Assembly (NCBI RefSeq): GCF_022539315.1
Contig: NC_066323.1
Span: forward strand, 18,217,719-18,281,718
Length of the DNA: 64,000 nt
Origin: Serinus canaria
Lineage: Eukaryota > Chordata > Aves > Passeriformes > Fringillidae
Direction of reading: 5' to 3'
Part shown: positions 38,801 to 49,766 of the stretch, piece after piece
Layout: each line of letters begins with the position of its first letter
How positions within the stretch are numbered: the first letter of the stretch is position 1
Position numbers and translations under genes: made by a program
Notes under the pieces: generated by a model
Told to the model about the DNA's origin: nothing
Database searches by the model: none
The model's input: the letters and a program-made list of their open reading frames with translations, nothing else

Positions 38801-40054
38801 GGAAAGCAAAACATCCTCCAAGGCACAGACTTGCCCCACTGACTGTTCAGACATGGCTCATTCTAGGGCTTCTCTTCCCACTGAGCACCACAGAACAGAC
38901 ATTAGCTGGTGGTCACATCCAAGAGGAGGATTTACATTCAGTAACTTGTCTGCTGCTAAGAGCACAGATGACTACTCATGCCCATGTATGTATATATAAA
39001 CCAGACAAAGACTGCCTGAGGGAATGGGAAGTGGCAGAAAGAACTGCAGATAGAAAACTCCCATTCATCCTGTGCTTTCTGTTTATTGTACATCCCAAAG
39101 GCTGTGGGGATGGGTCTGTGTGCAGACCCTGGAAAGAAACTGGAGTTTAATACTCTCTTTAAGATATTTCATTTGGGTTTAGGAGTGTCTGACCCCTGGA
39201 GGCACCACTAGGTCCCCACAGAAAGGGTGCTGCCATTGTCTGACGCTTTTTCTGCCCACATGGCACGTGTGAAACGCAGCCAGTTTTACAGGAGCTCATA
39301 TGGAGGATTTATTGAGTGAAGACTCTCAAAGAATTTGCAGAATTTCCTTTCAATTTTTTTTATGGTCTGAGCATGGGTATTTCTCTTGTCTGGCTCGGTT
39401 CTTTCCTAAAAGCCTGTCTGAACATTTTAGTAAAATAAATAAAAATACTATAGAAATAAGTATCAGCATGAAAGTGGAGGGGGGAAAAATTTTGCCCTCT
39501 CCATTGCCAGAAGTATAGAGTGTAGGTAGAACAGCAGAATTTGAGGAAAAATACTTACTAATCAATAAGGTTTTCCTCACCTTTCTCAATTTTTATTTTC
39601 TTGTCCTAGAAGAGACAGTTATTTTTATGTCACCTTTCTGGTCTAAGGTCTCTAAGAGAAGATAATCAATTAGGGGTGAGAACTGCACAGCTTGAGCAGA
39701 AGCAGCATGTAACACTTTTTGAACGTGGACCCAAGTACTGCATACATGAGAGAATACATGTGTGTCAGCCTATGTTGGGGGCAGAGGGGAGGGAGGGTGA
39801 TTTAGACCGAGCTTGTTAGGGTTAGAAACCACAGCTTTTCAGGCTGTTATTTACTGATATTAATGAATAGGGAATGAAGCACTTGCCGTATGACTGTTTT
39901 GTAACTTGCACTGGTTTGACAGGACTTGCCTTGCCTGTAGCCTTCTAGAAGACGTGAAGCTCACCTAAGAGTGTGGGGTTGGTTTTGGCAGCCAAAACTA
40001 TAATTAGAGTTTCACCCGCATGTATGTGGCTTACAGAGCCCGCATAATGCAAAC
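32874..40054. other. Intergenic sequence directly upstream of SPSB4
   Basis: Mostly unique sequence. No upstream gene is visible on either strand up to the CpG island; the longest frame (36970-37398, 142 codons) has no domain. Small structures: a T/G-rich run at 34276-34302, a 14-bp-period tandem duplication (ATGGCTACCAGG twice) at 36799-36824, and the hairpin listed at 38774-38818. Confidence 0.6.
38774..38818. repeat. Hairpin with 11-mer direct and inverted copies
   Basis: GAGGATGTTTTGCT (38774-38787) is perfectly complementary to AGCAAAACATCCTC (38805-38818), a 14-bp stem with a 17-base spacer. The 11-mer GATGTTTTGCT also occurs a second time in the spacer (38788-38798), so the inverted copy can pair with either direct copy. 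Confidence 0.9.
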
Positions 40055-40454
40055 CTCCCGTCTCCTCCCGGCAGCCCCAAGGACGCGTGTGCTGAGTTTT
40101 CACGGCAGTGCCCAATGCGCGGCACTAACCCCGCGTGCGATCCCCGCCCGGCTGCGGCTCCGCCTCGGCTTTGCCCCGCACACCACGAGCCGCCCGCAGG
40201 GACTCGCTAGCCGGACTTCGGGCGCCTCCCTGTTGCTTCCCCTTGGAAGCGCACGCCGGAAGATGCTGCTGTGCTTTGCCGGAGGTGCGAAGCCGCTCGC
40301 TGTGGCCCACAGGGCGGCGGCGAGACGCGGTGCTGAGAAAGTTTGCCGGTGCCCGAGGGCGACTTTGACGCCTGAGCGGCGGGGGCTCCCGGGCCGGCCC
40401 GGCGCGTTCCGGCCGCGCCGCGCTCTGCGGGTACCGGAGCCGCGCCGCGTCCAC

Positions 40455-40483
40455 GGGGGCCGGGCCGGGCCGGGGGGAAGGGG
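40455..40483 (+). promoter_or_regulatory. G-quadruplex-type G-run cluster
   Basis: Five G-runs of 5, 3, 3, 6 and 4 bases are separated by CC, CC, CC and AA. This matches the usual intramolecular quadruplex pattern with two-base loops, in the SPSB4 CpG island about 30 bases upstream of the inverted CCAAT box. Folding is predicted from the pattern only. Confidence 0.6.
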
Positions 40484-40559
40484 CGTTGCCATCTGCTGTT
40501 AATTCCGCGGTCATTGGATTAGTAACCAGCGGTGATGAGATCAGCGGGATCGGCTTTCG

Positions 40560-40997
40560 CGAGGGGGCACGGCGCTCCCCGCGCTCCCCAGCTGTGCCGG
40601 CTCTCGCATGAGGCGGCGGCGGGCAGCGCAGGGGGAGGTAGCGCGCACAAAGCCCGGTAGCCGCCGCAGGCCGCCGCCCCCGGGCAGGGCTCCCGGGCGG
40701 CCCGGCCGCCCCGAGCCCGGCAGCCGCCCGCGGCCCCCCGGGCGCGGCGCCCGCCTCGCTCCGAGCCGCGGCTCCCCCCGGCTCCTGTCGCCTCCCCGGG
40801 CAGCCGCAGGCAGCGGGCGGCGGGAGCAGCCTCTGCTGGGTGGGCGCGCTCCGGGCGGGGGGCACGGGCTCCGAGCGCGGCCAGCTCGGCCACGGCGGCT
40901 CCCGAGTTTGTTTACTTGTGCTTCGCTTCTCGTCCCCGGTATCTCTCCCCTCTGCCGGCATAGCGGATCGGTGGCGGTGCCGTGCGGGGGGTTTATG
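40560..40997 (+). other. SPSB4: Probable non-coding exon 1 of SPSB4 (5' end uncertain)
   Basis: The 3' end is set by the donor TTTATG|GTAAGTTT at 40997/40998, in the CpG island and on the same strand as the coding exon. The 5' end is a guess, placed a short distance downstream of the inverted CCAAT box. The exon holds two ATGs, at 40608 and 40995, in one frame that stays open for 130 codons to the donor. Both have poor context (C and T at -3). Splicing to the coding exon would carry that frame out of frame into SPSB4 or to a stop in the leader, so the exon is read as 5' UTR. Confidence 0.6.
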
Positions 40998-42544
40998 GTA
41001 AGTTTGCGATGGGCGAAGCCCTCAGTTCGTGGGAATTCGGTGTTTTTTTCCACAGTATGTAAAGACGCGTTTGTGAGGGGGTTTCTTGTTTGTTTTTATT
41101 TTGGTTTTTAGTAGTGCTGGGTTTCAAGTTGGTGTTTGACGAAATACACTTGCGAACCGTTTTCTGCTTAATAATGAAGTGGTTTACAACATAAATTAGT
41201 TTCTTGAGCTACGTAAGAGAATTATTTCTAGATGTTGGATGACTAGAGATCTGCGTTTCTCATAAACTGATTGTATCTGACTTTGCGCTGCCGGACGCAA
41301 ACCCTTTCGCCTCACGATTGCCACAAGCTAATGTTTTACGGTGGTTGCTTGGTGCTTTTTCGGGCAGTAAAAGCCAGATCTCAGTTCAGGTGTTCACACA
41401 AATCTGAACTATTAAACTATGTTCTCCTTAAGAGTATGAGGGAAGCTGAACCTTCCTCAAGACGAACCTGAATTTGTATGCGAGACTTGAGTTTCAACAA
41501 AGGAAGGTATTGACTGAATTTTCCCCTCGCGTTACTTGTAAGCGCTCGGAGGCAGGCAGTGGGTTTGCAGTCGCTGCTGGGAAGCTGTTCCTGCCCGGGG
41601 ACCAAGGGCAGGCCAGCTGAGCGCTGCCCTCGCCGCCCCATTCGTTCCTGGAGGGGCTCCGGCGTTGATGTGGCAGCGTCCGTGCTGGCAGCAAGTCATT
41701 CGTATTTCTTTGTGCCTACGACTTGGAGCGTAGACTGCTACAGGGTGGAAAGTGTCCTATATAGAGAGATGGTCAGCTACCACTTCAGCTGCTGGTTTGA
41801 TGCTGGCTACAGCCCTTCGGTGCTGAAGTCATACCTGATATTTTCACAGTGCTCTGTTTGCCTTCCGGTGACAGAAGCAATCCCTGATAAGATATCTCCG
41901 CGCTGCAAAAGAGCTTATCAGGAGAAAAAAAGCAGTCCCAGAGAGTTGATGCTTGTGGCTGAAACTGGCCTGACTTGTGCGGTGTATCTCGAAGGATGCT
42001 ACATTTTTAATGTTGTTTCTGTAACTAAAGCAGCCCGTCAGGGACATGAATATCAAATTGCTGTTAGATTAATTTGGTGCTGCTGACAGAGAAATGCCAG
42101 ATACTGTAAGTTCTCCTAACAACAAGCGGAAGTTTTATAACTGACCTTAGTCATGTAAGTCTGGTTTCCTTGGTAGCTAATGTGCCTCGGTGTCTTGCTG
42201 CTGACTCCGGATGTCCTTGGATGACCGTCCTGTGCTTCAGTGACCCTGCCAGGGCTGAAGGGAGACTCGGTACTTCCCTGCATCGCCAGCATGAGAAAAC
42301 TTGCCAGCGCCGTGCCTTCCTGAGGCCCTCATGCGGGTGTTGCTCTGGAAGTACACACTGGTGCTGCTGGGCTCCGGGAGCCCTGTGTTCACTCCCGTCC
42401 CATCCCATCGGCCTGTTTGTCTTTGCAAATGTCACTGCAGCCAGCTCTGAAGCACCGGGCTTCCTGCTCAACAGGCTCTGGGCTCGGGACTGAGAAAGCA
42501 GCGCCACCTTTTTACAAGGAGCTTTTCAGATTTGTGCGACTTCT

Positions 42545-42653
42545 GGGTTTTTTTTTGAAGGGGGGTTGTTTTCGTTGTTGTTTCTGGGGGTGTTGTTTGG
42601 CTTTGTTTGTTTTTAATGGTGGGGTTTTTTGTTTTGGATATTTGGTTTTTTTT
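42545..42653. repeat. T/G-rich low-complexity tract
   Basis: Runs of T (up to about nine) alternate with short G runs for about 110 bases. Read on the minus strand it is the same A/C-rich type seen on the + strand at 1281-1399 and 7823-7911. It has no coding value, although minus-strand frames over it translate into long K/N/P/T/Q-rich strings. Confidence 0.8.
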
Positions 42654-43764
42654 AAGATAAGCATAACCCATCCCCTGAGAAGTACTAATTGGATATCTTG
42701 GTTCTTGAAAGAACAGATTCTTCTGATTCTTGGTTTGACCAAATTACAGTCATCTTTATGATTGGTGTTTGTGCAGCATGTGAATTTCTGAATGATGGGA
42801 AATCTCTCCTGTGACTCCACAAGCAACAAGTCATGAACTTGTCAGGCTTCATTGCTGTTGTGCATACTTTTTTAATGGATTTTCCATGTACCAAGAAAAT
42901 TTAAGGCAGCTATTTTTTGTCTCATTTTCCTTCACAATCGCTTGTTTCCCCTCTTCTGTTTGTAGGACATTGACCTCTTTTTATGGAGAAGGAAAGTAAT
43001 TTTCACAGTGGCACTCAGTGACATGTTGCAGGACTCCATGTGATGGTTACTTTGCGTTGTGTTCTTTTAATTGAGACAGCAGGTGAGTTTTCCTGTAAGG
43101 AGCTGATTTCCTTACCATTTGAGACATAGTGACAGCAGTAGAAGAAGAAGGCATTACATGATTTTCTGAGATATTATTGTTAAAAATCCTTGGCTAAAGT
43201 GATTAGCAAGGTTATGCTAGATACTCAACTGTCCCATCCTGGTAATTCTTCATGGCCAAGAAGAGGAAGGTAAAAAGAGAGATGCCTTATTCAAATTCTG
43301 TAAGCCATGCTGTGTTTTAGCTGTCTGCTCTCTTCAGTCTGCTTGGCTGCTCACTACTGCTGCACTGACATCCTCTGCTCAATTCTTTTTGTGCTGGGGC
43401 AACTTCACTTCAGTGTAAACTTGAAGTTCTTGCAGTGGTAAATCCCAGGTTGAATCATGATGATGCAGAGTGGCCTTGATACTCACATCTATTTCCTGCA
43501 TCAGTTAGTGAGGATAAATGCACTGTTCTTAATAGAATATCTATGTAAAGGAAATCTAGATGTAATTTCTTCTCAGCAAGTTTCCCAGGACAGAGGGTGG
43601 ATGTAAATGTTGCTGGACTTCATAAATCCTCTCTGAAGGCTGAGGTGAGACTGATGGTAGAGAGGAGTGGAGGCTGGTACTGCTGGGTGCCCTCCTTCCT
43701 GGCACCATCCAGGAAACACAGCTGGGCTCGTGGCTGCAGGGATAAAGGGCTCCATGCTGGCAGA

Positions 43765-43786
43765 GGATGGATGGATGGATGGATGG
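43765..43786. repeat. (GGAT)n microsatellite
   Basis: Five and a half uninterrupted tetranucleotide units lie in intron 1. The length suggests it may be polymorphic. Confidence 0.95.
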
Positions 43787-46700
43787 CATCAGTCCATCTG
43801 AGCTATGTCAATGTGGCATACACCTTGAGGCTAGTGAAGGTGCAGGCCACCCATGTTGTCCTGGGAATTTTAAGTATTTATTAAGTCAGAATAGATCCTT
43901 TTTTCTGTGATGAAGGCATTGGTTAAATCTGCCCACTGTACACTTACCCTGTTTTTGAAATCAAAACTTTCTGTAAAGTTTCTATGTTATGGCTAAATAT
44001 TTGCCTATAATTCTGAAAGCTGATGTTGTTGGACTGACTGAAAATCAACCAGCGCTGGGTTGAAACTTGCCAGACCAGACAGCTCCCTCACCCACTGTAT
44101 TTTTAATGGGGTTGTGTACATGTTGGTGAATCTGTGTCATTCTGCAGCACACACAGCCCTTGGGGGTGATTCCAGGCTGTCTTTGCGACGTGCTCTCTTA
44201 GCTGACACAGGTTGTGCTGGAGGATAAGATGTTAATGCATCACATGCTTCCTGGGAGAGCACTTCATGTCTTCTGATTTCTTTAATTTAGCTCAGGTTGT
44301 TTGTGGGGGTTGGTTGTTTGCTTTTGCTTTTTTGCCTTAAGAATGTGTGTGTGCATCACTACCCCTTGTGCTGGGCTGTGTACTGCCCATGTACTGGAGA
44401 GTGCTGCTCCAGAAGGGCTGGAGGCAGCTTCATGGGTAACCAACTTTGCCAAAGAACAGCAGATGTGTTCTTTAGGTACAGTGTTCAAGCTGCTGTTGCT
44501 TGAATCCAGCAGTGTAGTGTACTTGACCTGTGCTCCCTCAAGAGTTAAAGTATCTGAAATGGTGGATGCTGTCTGAATCCTGCTTCCAGGTGACCTTTGC
44601 AATGATGTCAGGAAATGCCTTTTCCTCAGCTGCTTGTACAGCTCTACAGCCCACAGCCATTTAGATTGGATGGTGATAAAGTTAAAAGTTAGTTTTGGTT
44701 TGGTTTTTTGTGTTTGGAAAGCAGGATACTCAGCAGCATTCACAGCCCATCAGGGAAAAATCCTTGCCCTGAAGAGATTTAACAGGGCTCCAGTGGCCTC
44801 GGTGGAGCATGGAAAAATGCATAAAGGAGACCTAGAAAATGTGGGTTATGTTTTTGGTAGCAGTCGTGGTTAAGAGAGATCAGTGCTCACAGCGTGCCAG
44901 GACTTTGGACTAAGAACTGCCATTTGACTGGCAGTAATTGATTAACAGTTGATGGCTCTAATTTGGCTGCCTCTGCTCTATTAATGACTGGCCCATCAAG
45001 AGTGCTGGGCAGAGCTCACCTCTTTCCTTCCTTCTGCTCCTTTTCCACCAGAAATGGAGTAGTGTCAGGTACTAGCCTGTTGAAATGCACATATGTGTAC
45101 GTTTGTATTTTTTGGGGGGGGGAGTGTGTCTTTTTTAAGTGGATGTCACCTTTGCCTCAGAGCCCAGTGTGATGCAGCATTTTATTTCTGTAGCAATTGA
45201 AATGCCGAAATTTTACATAATTTGCTGTGGTTTGGCCATAGCAAAGAAGCATGTGAGGAGAATTTATATCTATTTCCATCCTTAGTAAAAGGTGAGGTGC
45301 CTGGACTTACACATGGGTGCTCTGAAAATCTGTTCATGCTGAAGTCATTTGAACTTAGACCAATGCTGAGCAATATTCTGTATAATTTTTTGCTTCCCTG
45401 TGCTTATTTTCTGTATCTTTGAATTGAACATTGTGGGGTAATCCTGCTCATGAGTAGTGTCAGATGACAAGTTTTATTGTGTTGCATTGCAGAGTGTGGT
45501 GACTTAGCAACTTTATCTTTGAGGATTTGTCAGAGGCTGAAGGGACAAGTAAGCTTTGGTGTGCAGCAGTGTAGGAAATCTATTTTGGAGCTGATTGCGG
45601 GCTATTTCTTTCAGAGCTGTACAGCAGACTCTTTAGATAAGTTTGCTTTCTTGATTTAAATATGTATTTTCAAAAAAAATTTTCTGGTTGTGCATTTCTA
45701 TTGCTGAAGTCTGCTGTGCACTTGTCTGCAGGTTGTGCCTTTCTGCAGTAGCAACCCCTAAGGAAAATTTTGCCAAGAGATTTTGAGAAAGAGAAAAGAT
45801 TGGTTGTATTTACAGTGTCTCATCAGAAGAATGAGGATTTGCTTCCTGCAGGAATGGATCCATGGCCCTGGCTGCAGGAGCTCATCCTGCAAAGCCTCCC
45901 CTTGCTGGGGTAGGGAGCTGCTGAGGGAATTCCCTGCCGAGGGGCTGGAATTTCTGCTTTGTCCCGAGGCAGCAGAGGCACTGCTGACAGCTGACTTGGC
46001 TGTTCTGTTCCTTCAGCAGTTTTTCTGCTTGGCACCTGAATATGGCCCAGCTCTTCATGAGAGGGGGAAGCCAGGCCAGTACCTGGAGACTGTTCAGGCT
46101 CCATCTACACCTCACAGCAGCAGCCTCATGTAGCCTTTGTTGAAAAGAGTTTCTTGAATGTTCAAAAATCAACATATTTAGAGTTGCTTTTTAAAGGAGT
46201 ATTAATCATGCAAGAGCACTTGTATAGCTTTAGGCATGGAAAAAGGTGTGATTTCTCAAATCTGATGAAAGGTTTACATACTTAATTTAATTTTAACTGC
46301 TTCTCCTCTATCTCTTCTTCAAATGAATGCAGAAACAAATTACCTCCAGCAGAAGGATACCTTTTTTCATTAGATATTGGGGGTCATAATTTTATAATAG
46401 AGCCACATTGCACAAAGTATTTACATTAGTGCTACATTTCATACTGAGAATGTGCTGTCCATGGAAATCCCTACGTGGTGGTTGTAGGCATAGTTATGAG
46501 CTGTGTGTTGGTTCTTTGTTTTTCTGTAAGAATATTCTAAACAATAGTTTTGCTCTGGAAGAATGAAAATGGCTTGGAAAAAAGTTGGCTGTTGTCTTTG
46601 AACACTGAACTAATTCTCAAAAATGTCTGGCTTATTTCCTAATTAAACCATTTCATGATAGAAGCCACATAAAGTTAAGCAATGAATTCACAGTATTCTC

Positions 46701-49700
46701 AACAAAGACTGTATTACTTAACATGTGAGAAAATGCCATGAGAGTCAAATCTAAGTGTATAGCCAAATAAATAGTTGGTTAAGTGGTAAAGGGAATTTTG
46801 AGCTTTAAGTACTTTCTGAGTTACTAGTGAAATTATAAACAATTTCTTGTTTTGAGAATGACTTTCAGGTAGCTTGGACACATTCAGTAATCTGGTGGCC
46901 AGTACTGGTAACTGGTACTTTTGAAACTTTGTTTTCCCAATGTTTTAGACTCCATTTCCAGAATAAGCTCTGCTGTCATTTGCCTTTGACAACAGAATCA
47001 TTGCAGTGTTGTGAAGTGAATGGTTGCTTTAAAATAAAGTTTACATGTTAATTTGTTTGTACTTGTATTCCTTGCTCAATGATGTCACTGTATAAAATTT
47101 TGTAGTGTGTCCTGTATTTTACTCCATTTATGTGAATTGTTGGCTAAAGTTATAAATAATCCCAAAATCCAGTGTAGCTGACCTGGGGATTTAAGAATTA
47201 AAATTGAAACCTGGTCCTTATGGTGCTGTTTGTGTGGTATTTTCTGGCTGAGACACTTTCTTGAGTTAAAAAAAAAAAAAGGCCATTAAAATGAAAATTT
47301 ACTGCTTCATTTGTTTGATTATCTTGAAAGTTAATCCTAATTTAACATGTAAAAAGGTGTACTTGTAGATACTTCAAATTTGTGCAATATCTGTGCATGG
47401 GGAATAAAGTATCTGTTCCTCATGGCTTATCACTAGTCTGCTGGATTTAAATTGAGGAGCTGAGAGTGTAATAGGAGCACATGCTGAACTCTTTCAGAGA
47501 CATAGGGTATTTTGAGGCTCCAGCTAGTTCACCTGGGCAGGGCCATTACTCTGCCTAGGAAAGGAGCAGCAGTGGTGCTAAACCTGAGAATAATAAATTA
47601 AATTCTGACCTTTGGTATTTTTATCCCATGTTTGAGCAAAGTCTCTGTTTATGGAGCACATTTTGGGAGTTTGACCCTGCGAGGATGTTCAGGTTCCTTG
47701 TCATCTTGCTTTCAAAAATTATGATGCAACATAAAGAAATCAAAATACTGTTTTCCTTGTTGTTGAAAACTGTTGTCAAGCGTGTCAGAGATGACAGAAG
47801 TTGTTTGAACTGAAGATGGTAGTACATCAAAGTCTACAAAATACAGAAACATTGCCATCCCATCCTCATTTTACTGTGTTGCTGCATATTAGTGTAACTT
47901 GTGGTTTGTTCCAGCACCTAACTATCCCTGCACTTTAGCACCATCAGCCTCTGATGCTGTTAACATCTGGGTAACACTTGCTGTGATATTCTCACTTCTA
48001 AGTGTACTGGTCATTCACTAAATATTTATAGAGTCCTTTGGTTTTGATGTTGCAAGATAAAAAGGGTGGGTTTTCTATCATCTTTTGTATTCAAAGGCAA
48101 ATAATACATTGAAGCTGGTGATTACTTAAAATATTATCACATCAAGAAGTTCCTTTGTACTTGGGTCATTGCTGATGTAACTGTTTCTAGGAGTCTAGCA
48201 AACCTTGCAGAGTTCACTGCTAGCTTGTTTAGACTGAGATGTGTTGCAAGTGCAATGATCATCTACCAAAGATGTGAGAATGTGCTCAGGAAGGATTTGT
48301 TACAACATGTGCGGTATCCTATCCTTTGAGTTAAATAGAACAAGATGTATTAAACAAGCATGAGCATGAGACCTGGCATATGTCCTTGTTCTTTTTAATT
48401 TTTTTTTGCCTTCTTATTAGTGTTGTTTGAAACCAAGTGTGTGGGTGGAGAGAAGGAAGAGAGAGAGGCTCACCTGTGAGATCTCTTGGTATCAATGTAC
48501 TGAAGTGTGGACAGGGAAAGAGAGGAACATTCAACAGCAGTTTCTGAAGGTGATGGAGAAAAAAGTGATTAATTTGTCAAAGGGACTAAGGCTAAGTATT
48601 TGTCAGGATTTAAAAAATGAAAGAGGGAATGAAAGTAGACCTTCCAGGCGGGGTGCCCAAAGGGAGCCATCAGGAATTGCTGCAAGGTCCTCCTCCTGTG
48701 GTGCTCCAACTGCTGTTGGAGTCAGCAGTGACGTGGTATCAGAACTTCCCTCACCTCAGTGAGCTGCAGTGGGATGGGAGGAGGTGCATGAGGCTGCAGC
48801 CTTGAGTTTGTGTCTAGGGATACAGTGGGTTTTCAGTTTATAATAATTGGGTTTTTTTCAGTAAGTCACCTTCAGCATTGATAATTTGCTTGCATTTCCT
48901 GCGCTTAGACCCAGTAACCAGAATCAATAGTTTGTTTTCACTTGAATACACCTCTGTCTAGCAATGGTGAATAATAGTGCAAGGGAAGAAAAAATCCATA
49001 TGTTTTAGTTCGTGACAGTTTGACTGCTGGAAAAAGACACCAAAGGGAAATTCAGAGTGAAATGTCTCAACACTCTGGGGACGTGAGAGTGACTGATGAG
49101 CTTGCTTTTACTGCTTTACTCCATCCACATCCTGCTAATAGAGGACATGGCAGCAGGAAGTCTTTGGGAATGCAAAAGCTAACCCCCTCCCTTCACTCCC
49201 TTTATTTTTAGATTTTGTTTTCGCTGTGGTAAAATCTTAGGAACCTGGGTGAGCAGTGCCCAGGGTTAGATAGGAATGTGACTCAGTGGTGCCTGGTGTG
49301 CAGTCACTGAGGGCAAGAGCAGGAACTGTTTCTCTCACCCTGCAGATGGATGCTGGGGATATAATTCCAGTGTGTGTAGTTCTGACATCATGTTTTCTTC
49401 TGCACATGGATGAAGACAGTGAATTGATGCAGAACTGTTTTTCTTTTAACTATTGGAAGACGTGGAAAACCCATTGGCTAAACCTAGCATCTAAATTTAG
49501 ACATCTGAATTAGCAATGCAGGAAGCAGTAGTGTAGCAAACAGCTCAGTTCCTCTGGAGCACTGCTGGCTGGCAGGATAGAAAATCTGGGCACTTAACAG
49601 ATGCAGGCATCTCTTTACATCTCCTGGGAAAAATGTGTGTGGGATGCTTCCTCTGGATAATCCTTAAGCCAAGGCTAAACTGGCAGTTTAACTTTCGTCA

Positions 49701-49746
49701 GAATTCCCAGTGAATGGGTTTTCACAAGGGATTTTTTTACTTGTAG

Positions 49747-49766
49747 TTTTTTTTTTTTTTTTTTTT
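49747..49766. repeat. Poly(T) tract
   Basis: A pure run of 20 T in intron 1. No retroposed copy or target-site duplication is recognised beside it. Confidence 0.95.

Larger units (their letters stand above)
40055..41050. promoter_or_regulatory. SPSB4: CpG-island promoter of SPSB4
   Basis: This is the one dense CpG island of the window, very GC-rich with undepleted CpG, while the flanks are AT-rich and CpG-poor. It contains an inverted CCAAT element (ATTGG, 40513-40517), a GC box (GGGCGGGG, 40853-40860) and a G-run cluster at 40455-40483. No convincing TATA box was seen, which fits a dispersed-start promoter. A perfect GTAAGT donor on the + strand follows at 40998, and the next supported exon on the + strand is SPSB4. 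CpG density then falls gradually to about 42.4 kb. Known: SPSB4 in mammals starts with a non-coding exon. Inferred: this is its promoter. Confidence 0.8.

Noticed and set aside
39818..39835. Interstitial telomeric repeat
   Set aside because: Only two TTAGGG-like units (GTTAGGGTTAG), expected by chance.
1..40054. 3' end of an upstream neighbour such as SLC25A36 (expected from mammalian gene order)
   Set aside because: No exon with carrier-family motifs was seen in any frame, so the neighbour must lie left of the window.
40125..40961. 278-codon minus-strand open frame in the CpG island, with other long frames on both strands
   Set aside because: All frames here are open because the sequence is very GC-rich. 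The product is low-complexity Arg/Pro/Ala/Gly with no domain.
48704..48721. Hairpin CTCCAAC/GTTGGAG as a regulatory RNA structure
   Set aside because: A 7-bp stem with a 4-base loop is common by chance and nothing around it suggests an RNA gene.
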